A stretch of DNA of 64,000 nt from Candidatus Dichloromethanomonas elyunquensis (lineage in GTDB: Bacteria > Bacillota > Desulfitobacteriia > Desulfitobacteriales > Syntrophobotulaceae), in assembly GCA_001515265.1 (NCBI GenBank), contig LNDB01000008.1, forward strand, positions 62,001 to 126,000, given 5' to 3'. The notes under the pieces were generated by a model. It was not told the DNA's origin. It did no database searches and worked only from the letters and a program-made list of their open reading frames with translations. The position numbers and the translations under genes were made by a program. This document shows positions 34,148 through 43,687 of this stretch, in pieces. The first letter of the stretch is position 1. Each line of letters begins with the position of its first letter.

Positions 34148-35620
34148 ATGATTTACCGAGAAAAAATGAAGGAATATCTGTCCTTTTTTTTGACTCAAAC
34201 GAAAAAATACATTAATAATGAAGACACTTTAGCTAAAGTTGAGAAATGGGTAAAAACGATTTCTTGGAAATCACCGAAGGCAATTGGGGCTTTGACACTG
34301 GCTCTTGTACTTGTTTGCTGGGGGATTTTATACTTAAGCACAACGACCTCGGCAGTTGCGGTTGTTGTAAACGGTAAGAATATTGGTTATGCAGCCAATA
34401 TGACTGAGGCCAAAGAATTTATTCAGGCTATACTGAGTAAGCAGGGTGAGACTGCCGGGACAATCGCTCAGACCAGTGATAAGATTGATTATGACCGGGT
34501 CAGAATAAACAGCGAAAAATATGCTTCAAGTAAGATTTCCGTTGAAGTACTGTCCGGTAACCTCACGCCTTTCATTCAAGGTTACGGTTTGCAAATCGGT
34601 GACAAAATCGCAGTCGTCATGGTTAACGAACAGGATATTGATACCGTGTTAGCTAAGTATCAAGATTATTTCACCAAACCTTCGGACAAGAACGTGGTGA
34701 ATTCAGTCGAATTTGTAGAAACCTTTACAAAAGTCGCTGTAAAGGCCAACCCCAGTGATGTGAAAAATATTGATCAGGCATTGAATCTTTTGGTACAGGG
34801 TGATGTGACTGAAACAAAGTACACCGTCCAGCAAAATGACAGTCTTTGGTTGATTGCCAGAAAAAATGACATGTTGGTGAGTGAAGTACTTGCCGGCAAT
34901 CAAAGCTTGACGAAAGACAGTGTCTTAAAACTTGGACAAGTTGTCAACATTGTTAAGACTCAGCCATATCTTACCGTGCTTGCTAAAGGGACGAAAGTTG
35001 TCGATGAGGTCATTCCTTTTGATGTTGTGACCAATACGGATTCCAAATTAACCTCTGGTAAAAGTATTATTAAACAACAAGGAAAAGATGGGGAAAAAGT
35101 TGTTACATATAATTACATAGAAAAGAACGGCTCCATCGTTGATAAGCAAGTTGTCAAAGAAGAAGTAGTGACTCAAGCAGTCAAGCAAATTATTGCCAAA
35201 GGCCCTGCCCTTGCTCCAGTATATGTGGGGACAACGTCCCGTGGCTCCGGAAGTATTTCAGGACTGATCTGGCCCATTAGCGGACCCATTACCTCGTATT
35301 ACGGTTATCGTCATGGAAGATTCCATTCGGGAATCGATATTGATGGTGTCACTGGCCAGCCATATGCCGCAGCAGCTGCAGGTACGGTGACTCTTGCAGG
35401 TTGGGATGGAAGTTATGGGTATTGTATCGTTATCGACCATGGAAACGGTGTTGCAACACGATATGCGCATTCTTCCAAACTACTCGTGCATGTGGGTAAT
35501 ACCGTAAGCAAAGGTCAAACAATCGGATTGGTAGGTTCCACAGGAAATTCAACAGGGTCCCACCTTCATTTTGAAGTGATCATCAACGGCGGTACTGTCA
35601 ATCCTTTAAGTTATTTATAA
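34148..35620 (+). CDS. LysM-G5-M23 metallopeptidase (cell-wall hydrolase)
   Basis: A 490-residue membrane-anchored protein: membrane helix about 46-66, then an exported region, a LysM domain (about 226-277, YTVQQNDSLWLIARKNDML), a G5 domain (about 278-355) and an M23 endopeptidase domain with HSGIDIDG (zinc His and Asp), YAHSS and HLHFEV at the end. It would cut peptidoglycan cross-links, in growth, division or sporulation. The start ATG 34148 follows AAAGGGGGTGA; GTG 34142 overlaps that site. Followed by a strong terminator. Confidence 0.9.
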   Translation: MIYREKMKEYLSFFLTQTKKYINNEDTLAKVEKWVKTISWKSPKAIGALTLALVLVCWGILYLSTTTSAVAVVVNGKNIGYAANMTEAKEFIQAILSKQGETAGTIAQTSDKIDYDRVRINSEKYASSKISVEVLSGNLTPFIQGYGLQIGDKIAVVMVNEQDIDTVLAKYQDYFTKPSDKNVVNSVEFVETFTKVAVKANPSDVKNIDQALNLLVQGDVTETKYTVQQNDSLWLIARKNDMLVSEVLAGNQSLTKDSVLKLGQVVNIVKTQPYLTVLAKGTKVVDEVIPFDVVTNTDSKLTSGKSIIKQQGKDGEKVVTYNYIEKNGSIVDKQVVKEEVVTQAVKQIIAKGPALAPVYVGTTSRGSGSISGLIWPISGPITSYYGYRHGRFHSGIDIDGVTGQPYAAAAAGTVTLAGWDGSYGYCIVIDHGNGVATRYAHSSKLLVHVGNTVSKGQTIGLVGSTGNSTGSHLHFEVIINGGTVNPLSYL

Positions 35621-35637
35621 TAAACGAATCTCATCCG

Positions 35638-35662
35638 ATAGCGCTTTTGCGCTATTTTTTTT
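35638..35662 (+). terminator. Terminator after the M23 gene
   Basis: ATAGCGC and GCGCTAT form a perfect 7-bp stem around TTTT, followed by a seven-T run. Confidence 0.92.
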
Positions 35663-35729
35663 AGGGTTGACAAAAAGTATTTAATTCGCAAAAATTATAT
35701 ATAATATCTGTAATAGATAGGAGGATCAT

Positions 35730-35807
35730 ATGGTTTTTAGAATCGTAGGGTCCAAAGATAGTACTTGGTATAGGAGAGAGAGACTTGTCAATGGAAATAC
35801 AAATTAA
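35730..35807 (+). CDS. Possible 25-residue small protein or leader peptide
   Basis: An ATG follows AGGAGG (35719-35724) by 5 bases and opens 25 codons: MVFRIVGSKDSTWYRRERLV then five more. The ORF overlaps the start of the next gene by 23 bp. It has a strong ribosome site and a basic composition, but nothing shows it is conserved. It could be a leader that couples translation to the downstream gene. Confidence 0.35.
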   Translation: MVFRIVGSKDSTWYRRERLVNGNTN

Positions 35808-36615
35808 TCAATTTGCTATCGATAGACTTGTTAATGAATGGAAAAACCGGCGATTTCCCTGGGCCGTTTATGATACACCCTTGCTTCGCGCGGATGCCTT
35901 TTCTGACAGTATCCAATACTTTTTTTTAGGAAGTCTCATTCATTACCGATTTTACGGAATTTTTGATAACGGTATAGCGGGGTGCTATGAAAATTATAAT
36001 GCCGAAGGTAGCATTGCTTATTGGAGAACCCTGAAGGTGAATTGGACAACATTATTTGACCACAAACTTAAATATGCCGCATTTGAGAACCTGTTCAAGG
36101 GATTAACTTTCTTACCCGAACGGTACCGTGATTGGATGGAGACATTACGGATTCTCAAACAACAGTATTCGGGCGAGGTAAAAGTATTTTTAGAGAGCTG
36201 TCAATGGGATATCGCCAGGATATTGGACCGGATCAACACGGAGTTTCCGTCATTCAGGTCATCCCATAACGATTATTCTGAAAGATCTTATCTTTTTTTA
36301 TATCTGGCCCAAGGTAAATTCGCCAGTACAAATCTTTTTAACCGGATTGAATTAATCTTGCCCTACCTTGATCAAATCCTCTTGGCTTCATTAATCCAAA
36401 CCAGCGTACTGGAATTACAGGCTGATAAAAAGCTGCTGAACAGTGAGGATATCCCGGATTTGAAAAATGCAGCACGTTTGGCCCTTGATGAAATTCTGAA
36501 GAAATGGAATTGCGTTTCAGAGAAAAAGATTCTTCCCGCAGATTTAAATACACCTCTGCGCAACCAAGGATTGGTCAGTATTTGGAAAAACAGAGTTCCT
36601 TTACTGTTTGCGTAA
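35785..36615 (+). CDS. Hypothetical protein, possibly related to queuosine-salvage DUF2419
   Basis: A 276-residue cytosolic protein without membrane segments. Segments such as GSIAYWRTLKV, LPERYRDWMETLRILKQQY and NTEFPSFRSS resemble in order the stretches YWAL, IPLLEERVQVLRE and NFPSFRD of the queuosine-salvage (DUF2419/Qng1) family, whose members split queuosine 5'-phosphate to release queuine. The family's early VDxLNF motif is not clearly present. The neighbour miaB is also a tRNA-modification gene, giving weak contextual support. TTG 35785 with AGGAG eight bases upstream is preferred; ATG 35791 is the alternative. Confidence 0.4.
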   Translation: MSMEIQINQFAIDRLVNEWKNRRFPWAVYDTPLLRADAFSDSIQYFFLGSLIHYRFYGIFDNGIAGCYENYNAEGSIAYWRTLKVNWTTLFDHKLKYAAFENLFKGLTFLPERYRDWMETLRILKQQYSGEVKVFLESCQWDIARILDRINTEFPSFRSSHNDYSERSYLFLYLAQGKFASTNLFNRIELILPYLDQILLASLIQTSVLELQADKKLLNSEDIPDLKNAARLALDEILKKWNCVSEKKILPADLNTPLRNQGLVSIWKNRVPLLFA

Positions 36616-36630
36616 AAAGGACTGAGAGCA

Positions 36631-37965
36631 ATGGATAAAAAAGTATACACGATTTCCTATGGATGCCAAATGTCAGAAAGGGATTCAGAGACCCTTACTG
36701 CGATTTCCACAAAGCTGGGTTATTCCAGAACAGAAGACCTATCCCAAGCCGACTTAGTGATCATCAATACCTGTTGTGTCCGAGAAAGTGCTGAAAATAA
36801 GATAATAGGCAAAATCGGTCAACTAAAAAAAATAAAAGAAAAAAAACCTTCATTAGTTATTGCTGTAGCCGGTTGTATGGTTCAACAGCCAGGGATTTTG
36901 GAAAGGCTGCAAAAAAGGGCTCCGCACGTAGATATTTGGACAGGCACGTTTGATCACAATAAATTTGAAGAATTATTGCACGCTTCTTTATGCGGAAGAA
37001 AAATAGCGTTAATTTCCCAAAGGGAAATTGATGTTTCAGAAGTTGTCCCCCTCGCGGAAAAAGGGAAACTCCACGTAAATGTCAATATTATGTACGGCTG
37101 CAATAATTATTGCGCCTATTGCATTGTCCCCTATGTCAGGGGAAGGGAGCGCAGCCGCCCCAAAGAAGTGATTCTTGATGAAGTCCGGTCTTTGGTGGAA
37201 AGCGGCTGCCGGGAAGTGACCCTCCTGGGGCAAAATGTGAATTCATATGGAAAGACGGACGGGTTCGGATACGATTTTTCTGATCTGCTAAAAGCAATGG
37301 ACAAAGTCGATGGGCTGTTCAGGGTGCGTTTTATGACCTCCCACCCTAAGGACCTTAGTGATAAGCTGATTACCACTGTCGCCGAGGGAGAACATTTATG
37401 CGAGCATTTCCATCTGCCGTTTCAGGCAGGAAGCAATCGTGTCCTGCAGATGATGAACCGCTATTATACCAGGGAATACTATCTGGAGAGAGTACATCGG
37501 ATCCTGGATGAAATCCCGGAGGCAAGGCTGACAACGGATATTATTGCAGGCTTTCCCGGAGAGACCGAGGAAGATTTTGAACAGACTCTGGATCTTGTCC
37601 GGACGGTTCCATTTACCCAGGCTTTTACATTTATGTACTCCAAGCGGTCAGGAACCGCAGCCGCTGACTTTCCGGATCAAATCCCTCTTGAGATTAAAAA
37701 ATTAAGGCTCCAAAAATTGATGGGATTGCAGAACACAAGGAGTTTGGCTTGGCGAAATGAGATGGTCGGTCACAACTGCGAGATCCTGGTGGAAGGGCCG
37801 AGCAAATCCAATGCGGAGCTATTAACCGGGAGAACGAGGGGAAATGAATTAGTAGTTTTCCAAGGCAATGAACATTTGATTGGCAGTCTTATAAATGTTA
37901 GAATAGATTCAGCAAATTCCTGGACTCTTTTTGGTAGAATAGAATTTCCCAAGGAGAGAAGGTAA
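36631..37965 (+). CDS. miaB: tRNA-2-methylthio-N6-dimethylallyladenosine synthase MiaB
   Basis: A 444-residue radical-SAM methylthiotransferase. The N-terminal cluster cysteines are in YGCQMSERD, NTCCVRESAENK and AGCMVQQ. The radical-SAM cluster is C157-x3-C161-x2-C164 in GCNNYCAYCIVPYVRGRERS. A C-terminal TRAM domain binds tRNA. It adds the 2-methylthio group to i6A37, product of MiaA, which is encoded about 9 kb downstream. It precedes mutS, as in Bacillus. Confidence 0.96.
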   Translation: MDKKVYTISYGCQMSERDSETLTAISTKLGYSRTEDLSQADLVIINTCCVRESAENKIIGKIGQLKKIKEKKPSLVIAVAGCMVQQPGILERLQKRAPHVDIWTGTFDHNKFEELLHASLCGRKIALISQREIDVSEVVPLAEKGKLHVNVNIMYGCNNYCAYCIVPYVRGRERSRPKEVILDEVRSLVESGCREVTLLGQNVNSYGKTDGFGYDFSDLLKAMDKVDGLFRVRFMTSHPKDLSDKLITTVAEGEHLCEHFHLPFQAGSNRVLQMMNRYYTREYYLERVHRILDEIPEARLTTDIIAGFPGETEEDFEQTLDLVRTVPFTQAFTFMYSKRSGTAAADFPDQIPLEIKKLRLQKLMGLQNTRSLAWRNEMVGHNCEILVEGPSKSNAELLTGRTRGNELVVFQGNEHLIGSLINVRIDSANSWTLFGRIEFPKERR

Positions 37966-37973
37966 GAAGATGG

Positions 37974-38060
37974 ATGGATTCAGAAGTTTATATTCAAGCC
38001 TGTGAACTGTCTGAAAATTATTTGCGACTGGGAAGAGCAACTGAGCTCTTTCTTTTTTAG
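37974..38060 (+). pseudogene. 28-codon remnant resembling the start of a YlbF/RicA family gene
   Basis: ATG 37974 opens MDSEVYIQACELSENYLRLG and eight more codons, ending at TAG 38060. The pattern resembles the amino-terminal helix of YlbF/YmcA(RicA) regulators. In B. subtilis ymcA sits exactly here, between miaB and mutS. The ORF stops inside the terminator hairpin, so it reads as a truncated remnant. AAGGAGAGAAGG lies 13-23 bases upstream. Confidence 0.35.
38033..38058 (+). terminator. Terminator between miaB and mutS
   Basis: AAGAGC (38033-38038) pairs with GCTCTT (38045-38050) around AACTGA, followed by TCTTTTTT. Confidence 0.7.
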
Positions 38061-38074
38061 AAGTGAGGAAAAAG

Positions 38075-40624
38075 ATGTCTACACCGATGCTCGAACAATA
38101 TCAGGAAATTAAGAAAAAGGTACCCGATACGATTGTCTTTTTCAGGCTGGGGGATTTTTATGAAATGTTCGGGGAGGATGCCCAGGCAGCGGCGCCTATT
38201 CTGGAGATTGCGCTAACCGCACGGGATGCGGGTAAGGGGAGTAAAATACCCATGTGCGGAGTTCCTTACCATGCAGTGGACGGATATTTAAACAAGCTGG
38301 TTTCAGCCGGATATAGAGTAGCCATATGTGAACAAATGGAAGATCCTCAAATGAGTAAAGGAATCGTTAAAAGGGACATTGTCCGGATTGTAACACCAGG
38401 TACGCTCGATATTGTCGGTAATCAAACCAAAAATAATTTTTTAGCTTGCGTTGTTAAAGAAAAGGATTGGGGTTTGGCCTATATGGATATCACTACCGGG
38501 GATTTTCGTATCTTTCAAACTTCCCGGGTTGAAACCCTTCAGGCGGAATTAAACGGCATTTCCCCCTCGGAATTGATCCTCACTGAAGATCTTATTCACA
38601 TGACTAAACTGTTATCCGATTGTTTCACCAGCATTATCGACCAAAGCTGGATCAGAAAAACGAAAGAACTTACTACACGATTTGCGGAAGAGAATAATCT
38701 TCTTCTGCAATTGCCCGTTGCAGCCAAGGCTGCATCCGGTTTGTGGCAATATGTTACGCATAATATTCCGAACTCCGGTCAAAACCATATCCTGAAAATT
38801 TCCGAAGTACAGCAGAATAACACAATGACCTTGGATAAATGGACAGTTCGAAATTTGGAATTGACAGAATCTTTAAGAACCAATGATGAAAAAGGTACGC
38901 TGTATTCTATCATTAATTTGACTAAGACAGCATTTGGGGGACGTTTACTAAGAAGCTGGATTCAAAGGCCTTTGGTTAAGCAGAGCTTGATCGAGAAACG
39001 ACTGGATATTGTTGAAGAATTAACTTCCAATGCTTTTCTAAGAAAAGACGTTCAAAAAGCTTTGGAATCCGTTTATGACCTGGAACGTTTGATGGGAAAA
39101 ATCTCTTTGGGAAGAGCGAATGCGAAAGACGTTTACGCGTTGACTTGCACATTGTCTGCACTATCCCTCATCAGAAATATCATTATGGAAAACGGTTCAA
39201 TTCAATTGCAGCCATATCTTCCCAATCTTTACAGCCTTGATGCCCTGGCTGCCGAACTCATGAAGGCTGTCAATCCGGATGCTCCGTATGCCTTAAAAGA
39301 AGGAAATCTTATTCAAGAAGGCTATTCCCCGGAAGTGGACAGTTTGCGCTCGATTTCATCCGGCGGGAAAGAATGGATTGCAAAATTAGAAAATGAGGAA
39401 AGAGAACGTACCAAAATTCGTTCGCTGAAGGTTGGATTCAATAAGGTTTTCGGGTATTATATAGAGATTACCCATGCCAATGCGCACCTCGTCCCCGGCG
39501 ATTATCAGAGAAAACAAACATTGGTGAATGCGGAACGTTTCATTACACCGGAACTCAAAGCCTATGAAGAAAAGGTCCTTACTGCACAAGAACGCTTAAT
39601 TAATTTGGAATATGAAATATTTATGGGGCTGAGGAAGGAAGTCTTAGTCCGCTCCCTGGATATTATGAAAGCCGCCCAGGCACTTGCCGAAATCGATGTA
39701 TTTTCTTCTTTGGCGGAAGCAGCGGTCAGAAATCATTACATAAAACCGGAAATCAAAACAGACGGCGTTATCCATATACTCGAAGGCAGGCATCCGGTGG
39801 TTGAAACGATAAGTGAACATTTTGTCCCCAATGATGTTTTTATTACCGGCAAAAAGCATTTGGCTCTGATTACCGGTCCCAATATGGCCGGGAAATCCAC
39901 ATACATGCGGCAAATTGCCTTAATTGTGCTGATGGCGCAAATCGGATCTTTTGTACCCGCCCAAAAAGCGGCTATATCTATGGCGGACAGTATTTTTACG
40001 AGAGTAGGCGCAGCGGATCATTTAGCATCGGGACAGAGTACCTTTATGGTCGAGATGAATGAAGTTGCCCATATTTTGAAGCATGCAACCCAAGACAGTT
40101 TGGTTATCCTGGATGAGGTCGGAAGGGGAACAGCAACCTTTGACGGCTTAAGCTTGGCTTGGGCTATTGCCGAATTCCTTGTTGAAAATGAATCTTTAAA
40201 AGCGAAAACCCTATTTGCCACCCATTATCACGAGTTAACCCAGCTCGAAGAAAGGTATCCCGAAGTCTTTAATCTGCATGTTGCCGTGAAAGAGTACGGA
40301 GATGATGTGGTTTTCCTGCATAAAATCCTTCCAGGCAAAGCGGACCGGAGCTACGGACTCCATGTCGCAAAAATCGCCGGACTTCCGGGGTCTCTTTTAA
40401 AGCGGGCCGCCCTCATCTTAGATGAGCTGGAAGACTCCTCCCGGCAAAAAAAAATATCCGCTGTCAATATCGGGATGATTCAGCAATCTTTATTTGAGAT
40501 TCCCGCGATACACCCGTTACTGAAAGAAATCGGCGAACTTGATCTAGACAGTCTTTCACCGCGTCAGGCCTTGGATTATTTATATGACCTGGCCAACCGG
40601 ATTCACTCTTCACAGATCATTTGA
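38075..40624 (+). CDS. mutS: DNA mismatch recognition protein MutS
   Basis: An 849-residue MutS1. The mismatch-binding Phe-x-Glu is in FRLGDFYEMF near the start, the clamp and lever domains follow, and the ATPase has Walker A Gly601-ProAsnMetAlaGlyLys607-Ser, then LVILDEVGRGTATFDG and FATHYHEL. MutS scans for mispairs and recruits MutL, encoded 3 kb downstream. ATG 38075 is chosen with GTGAGGA seven bases upstream; GTG 38063 overlaps the site. Confidence 0.97.
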   Translation: MSTPMLEQYQEIKKKVPDTIVFFRLGDFYEMFGEDAQAAAPILEIALTARDAGKGSKIPMCGVPYHAVDGYLNKLVSAGYRVAICEQMEDPQMSKGIVKRDIVRIVTPGTLDIVGNQTKNNFLACVVKEKDWGLAYMDITTGDFRIFQTSRVETLQAELNGISPSELILTEDLIHMTKLLSDCFTSIIDQSWIRKTKELTTRFAEENNLLLQLPVAAKAASGLWQYVTHNIPNSGQNHILKISEVQQNNTMTLDKWTVRNLELTESLRTNDEKGTLYSIINLTKTAFGGRLLRSWIQRPLVKQSLIEKRLDIVEELTSNAFLRKDVQKALESVYDLERLMGKISLGRANAKDVYALTCTLSALSLIRNIIMENGSIQLQPYLPNLYSLDALAAELMKAVNPDAPYALKEGNLIQEGYSPEVDSLRSISSGGKEWIAKLENEERERTKIRSLKVGFNKVFGYYIEITHANAHLVPGDYQRKQTLVNAERFITPELKAYEEKVLTAQERLINLEYEIFMGLRKEVLVRSLDIMKAAQALAEIDVFSSLAEAAVRNHYIKPEIKTDGVIHILEGRHPVVETISEHFVPNDVFITGKKHLALITGPNMAGKSTYMRQIALIVLMAQIGSFVPAQKAAISMADSIFTRVGAADHLASGQSTFMVEMNEVAHILKHATQDSLVILDEVGRGTATFDGLSLAWAIAEFLVENESLKAKTLFATHYHELTQLEERYPEVFNLHVAVKEYGDDVVFLHKILPGKADRSYGLHVAKIAGLPGSLLKRAALILDELEDSSRQKKISAVNIGMIQQSLFEIPAIHPLLKEIGELDLDSLSPRQALDYLYDLANRIHSSQII

Positions 40625-40665
40625 TCTTATCGGTTAAGCGGACATTATTTCGAGGGGGAAATTCT

Positions 40666-42348
40666 ATGGATAACACAATAGGAATTGATGTAGGCGGAAC
40701 TTTTACCGATGTTATCCTGATTCGCGGTGAAGAAGTCATCAAGAAAGGGAAAATCACTACCCGGCAGGAAGACCTTTTAACCACAATTCTGCAAGCCTTG
40801 GATTTTGTGGAGATTTCTGACACACCGTCCATCGGACATATTACAGTGAGTACAACCCTGGTCACTAATGCCATCATTCAAAAACGTCTCCATCCGGTTG
40901 AACTTGTTCTGTTTCCCGGTTCCGGAATGAGGATTTCCGCTTTAAACTGGCCTGTTCCTTGCAGGATTTTATCGGGTGAACTGGACTTTCGGGGAAGGGA
41001 AGTCCAACCTGCAAATAAAAAAGAATGGGAAGTACTTGCCGATGATTTAAGAAAGGGTGCGGCAACGTCAATCGCGATTAGCGGCAAATTTTCTCACAGG
41101 AACAATGTCTTAGAGGAAAACCTGGCGGCTTTCCTGAAACAGGAGATACCCGAACTGAAGATTGCTTTGGGGAGTGAATGGGGCCAATCCAATTTTTACC
41201 GCAGAAGTTTAACTGCGTATCTGAATTCAGCGTGCACTGAGATTTTTTCCAGTTTTTCCGCTCAACTGCGAAAAGCGGTTAGGGCAAGGGGGTGCAATGC
41301 CCCTATCAGGGTTCTGAAAGCTGACGGAGGGGTACTTCCACTGGAGAAAATCAGACCTGTTGAATCCATTTATTCAGGCCCGGCAGCGAGTGTTTTAGGG
41401 GCGCTCGCGCAAAATGACGGGTGCGAATCCTACGTTGTTGTAGATATCGGCGGAACTACAACGGATATTGGGCTAGTGCTGTCCGGAAACCCATTAATGA
41501 GTTCCAGCGGGGCAAGGGTCGGGTCTTTCCTTACAAATGTCCGGTCCCTCGCTGTGCGTTCCATTCCTGTAGGCGGGGATTCCGCAGTATTTATGGAGAA
41601 TGGGGAAGCCTGTCTAGCCAGTCACCGGTTGGGCCCGGCTTATTGTATCGGCGGAAGCCATGCTACCCCAACGGATGCCATGCGTTTTCTCAATCTCACG
41701 GATTATGGCAGCTTCAGTAAAGCTGAAGAAGGATTAGCATTGCTCTTGCCGGAGAATGAAAGAAATCCGGAAGCGATTCAACAGGTGGCGCTAACTGTTG
41801 TCCGTAAAATGGCGGACCAAATCGGGTTGGCTATTGAACAGCTGCTTATGGAGTGGAAGGCAGAGCCTGCCTATAAAGTATGGGAAGTCCTGCATCATCA
41901 TCCCGATTTCCGGTTTACAATCCGACTCAATGGGGGAGGAGCACCTGGTATTGCCACCGTCCTTGAACAGCGGATGAACACCGAAACTATTGTAACAGAC
42001 TCTTCCGAGGTCTCCAATGCCATCGGGGCAGCCTTGGCCAAAACAACCTTTTCCTGGACTTTGAATCTGGACACTTCACTTTCCAGATATCGCATTGAAG
42101 AAACCGGGGAACAAGGAGAATGGGAAGGACCTAAAAAACCGCATAAAGAAGTGGAACAGTTTTTAAGGGATTTGGCTTTACGGCAAGCCCAAGAGATGGG
42201 AATCGAAACAAAAACCTTGCAAACAGATCCTTTTGATTATTTCCCTTTAGTAGAAAATTACAATACAGTCGGCCAAATTGTCAGAGGGGCAATGCATGTG
42301 CCTCCCGGTGTAATACGCCGTGTAAGCAGGGGGGAAAAGGATGAATAA
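40666..42348 (+). CDS. Hydantoinase/oxoprolinase family protein (HyuA-like)
   Basis: A 560-residue ASKHA-fold protein. Hydantoinase_N-type opening TIGIDVGGTFTDVILI, SVSTTLVTNAI, then the phosphate motifs ADGGVLPLE, SGPAASVLGAL, VDIGGTTTDIG and SIPVGGDS. Related enzymes hydrolyse hydantoins, 5-oxoproline or acetone carboxylation intermediates with ATP, but the usual HyuB partner is absent. It overlaps the next gene by 8 bp, so substrate release may be coupled to the deacetylase-like protein. ATG 40666 follows GAGGGGGAA; an upstream in-frame extension has no site. Confidence 0.82.
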   Translation: MDNTIGIDVGGTFTDVILIRGEEVIKKGKITTRQEDLLTTILQALDFVEISDTPSIGHITVSTTLVTNAIIQKRLHPVELVLFPGSGMRISALNWPVPCRILSGELDFRGREVQPANKKEWEVLADDLRKGAATSIAISGKFSHRNNVLEENLAAFLKQEIPELKIALGSEWGQSNFYRRSLTAYLNSACTEIFSSFSAQLRKAVRARGCNAPIRVLKADGGVLPLEKIRPVESIYSGPAASVLGALAQNDGCESYVVVDIGGTTTDIGLVLSGNPLMSSSGARVGSFLTNVRSLAVRSIPVGGDSAVFMENGEACLASHRLGPAYCIGGSHATPTDAMRFLNLTDYGSFSKAEEGLALLLPENERNPEAIQQVALTVVRKMADQIGLAIEQLLMEWKAEPAYKVWEVLHHHPDFRFTIRLNGGGAPGIATVLEQRMNTETIVTDSSEVSNAIGAALAKTTFSWTLNLDTSLSRYRIEETGEQGEWEGPKKPHKEVEQFLRDLALRQAQEMGIETKTLQTDPFDYFPLVENYNTVGQIVRGAMHVPPGVIRRVSRGEKDE

Positions 42349-43687
42349 AACAGGGATAATCTTTTTTCCGGCATTTGACTGGTCCTTAGGGGAATCTCAC
42401 CCGGAGAGAGAAGAACGCCTCCTGTATACCCAGGAGCAGATTTTCGAAGAAGGAATCATGGATCTCCCTCAGATCAAACAGTATTCTCCCGGCGTGGCTG
42501 ATCTGATGGATGTGTTAAGAACCCAGGCTATTTTTCCCCGTTTGGAAAAGCTTCATCTTGACGCTCACCTTATTGCAGCGGGGAGTTCCATCATTCTTGG
42601 CAAAGCCATTATGGATAAGGAAATTCATAACGGGTTTGCCCTCGTCAGACCTCCCGGACACCATTCCGGAGCAACCGTGTGGGGAAACAGGGGGTTTTGC
42701 ACACTCAACAATGAAGCTATTCTGGTGAATTATTTGAGGGCTCATTATGGCATCAAAAAAGTGGCTATAATTGATACCGATGTTCACCATGGCGATGGAA
42801 CACAGGATATTTTCTATTATGATCCGAACGTTCTTTGTGTCTCCATCCATCAGGACGGCAGAACGCTTTTTCCGGGTACAGGTTTTACGGATGAAAAAGG
42901 AGGCCCTAATTCCTGGGGAAGCACGCTGAATATTCCCTTGATACCCGGAGTGGGCGATGAAGGTTTTCTTTACGCCTTAGAGAACTGGGTTTTGCCTAGA
43001 GTTGAAGAATTCAAGCCCGATATCATCATTAATTCTGCAGGCCAGGACAACCATTATACCGATCCCTTGGCTTCCATGAATGTTTCGGCCAGGGGCTACG
43101 GAAAGATTACGGAGTTCATCAAGCCTGACCTGGCGGTTCTGGAAGGTGGTTATTCCATCCAGGGTGCTCTGCCTTATGTGAATTTGGCCATCCTTTTAGC
43201 TTTAGCGGGAGAAGATTATTCCGGTGTGATTGAGCCCCAGAAATTGCAACGCAGAGAAATAGGGGGAGAAACTTTCCGCTCTTATCTTCTAAATTTAAAG
43301 AGACAGAATGAGAATATCCGACCCAATTGGACACTGAAAAAAGAATCATGCTTTCCGGCCGGAGAATGGGTCTGTATCGAGAAAAACATCTTCTATGATA
43401 CGGATTGGTTTCAGGAATATCGCAAGGATTATATCCGGAAATGCAATCACTGCGGAGGTACGGTTTTGACCCTTTCCCGGAATGAACTTACATTTGAAAA
43501 AGCTGTTCTGGTCAGAATACCGTTTGAGGCTTGTGAGGCTTGCGTTCAAACTGGTTATGATCTGGTCGAACATTTTAAGAATACAGAAAAAACTTTGTTG
43601 CTGCAGGACCAGCTCCAAAATAAAATTATGCTGTGGCATGACGGTAGGGAAGTGAGCTTTGATGAACAGAAGAATCAAACTGCTTGA
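42341..43687 (+). CDS. Histone-deacetylase-like hydrolase with C-terminal zinc-ribbon
   Basis: A 448-residue protein of the arginase/deacetylase superfamily. PPGHHSG (catalytic His pair), DTDVHHGDGTQD (zinc Asp and His), SIHQDGRTLFPGTG, SAGQDNHYTDPLA (zinc Asp) and LEGGY match class II HDAC and acetylpolyamine/acetoin-use deacetylases. A C-terminal ~100-residue extension holds four cysteines as CNHCGG...CEAC, a zinc ribbon. It probably removes an acyl group from a small amine or protein lysine. It overlaps hyuA-like and mutL genes. Confidence 0.82.
   Translation: MNKTGIIFFPAFDWSLGESHPEREERLLYTQEQIFEEGIMDLPQIKQYSPGVADLMDVLRTQAIFPRLEKLHLDAHLIAAGSSIILGKAIMDKEIHNGFALVRPPGHHSGATVWGNRGFCTLNNEAILVNYLRAHYGIKKVAIIDTDVHHGDGTQDIFYYDPNVLCVSIHQDGRTLFPGTGFTDEKGGPNSWGSTLNIPLIPGVGDEGFLYALENWVLPRVEEFKPDIIINSAGQDNHYTDPLASMNVSARGYGKITEFIKPDLAVLEGGYSIQGALPYVNLAILLALAGEDYSGVIEPQKLQRREIGGETFRSYLLNLKRQNENIRPNWTLKKESCFPAGEWVCIEKNIFYDTDWFQEYRKDYIRKCNHCGGTVLTLSRNELTFEKAVLVRIPFEACEACVQTGYDLVEHFKNTEKTLLLQDQLQNKIMLWHDGREVSFDEQKNQTA

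Noticed and set aside
35667-35705. TTGACA followed by TATAAT upstream of the 25-codon ORF
   Set aside because: The spacing is 27 bp (or 22 bp to a weaker TTATAT), too long for a standard promoter.
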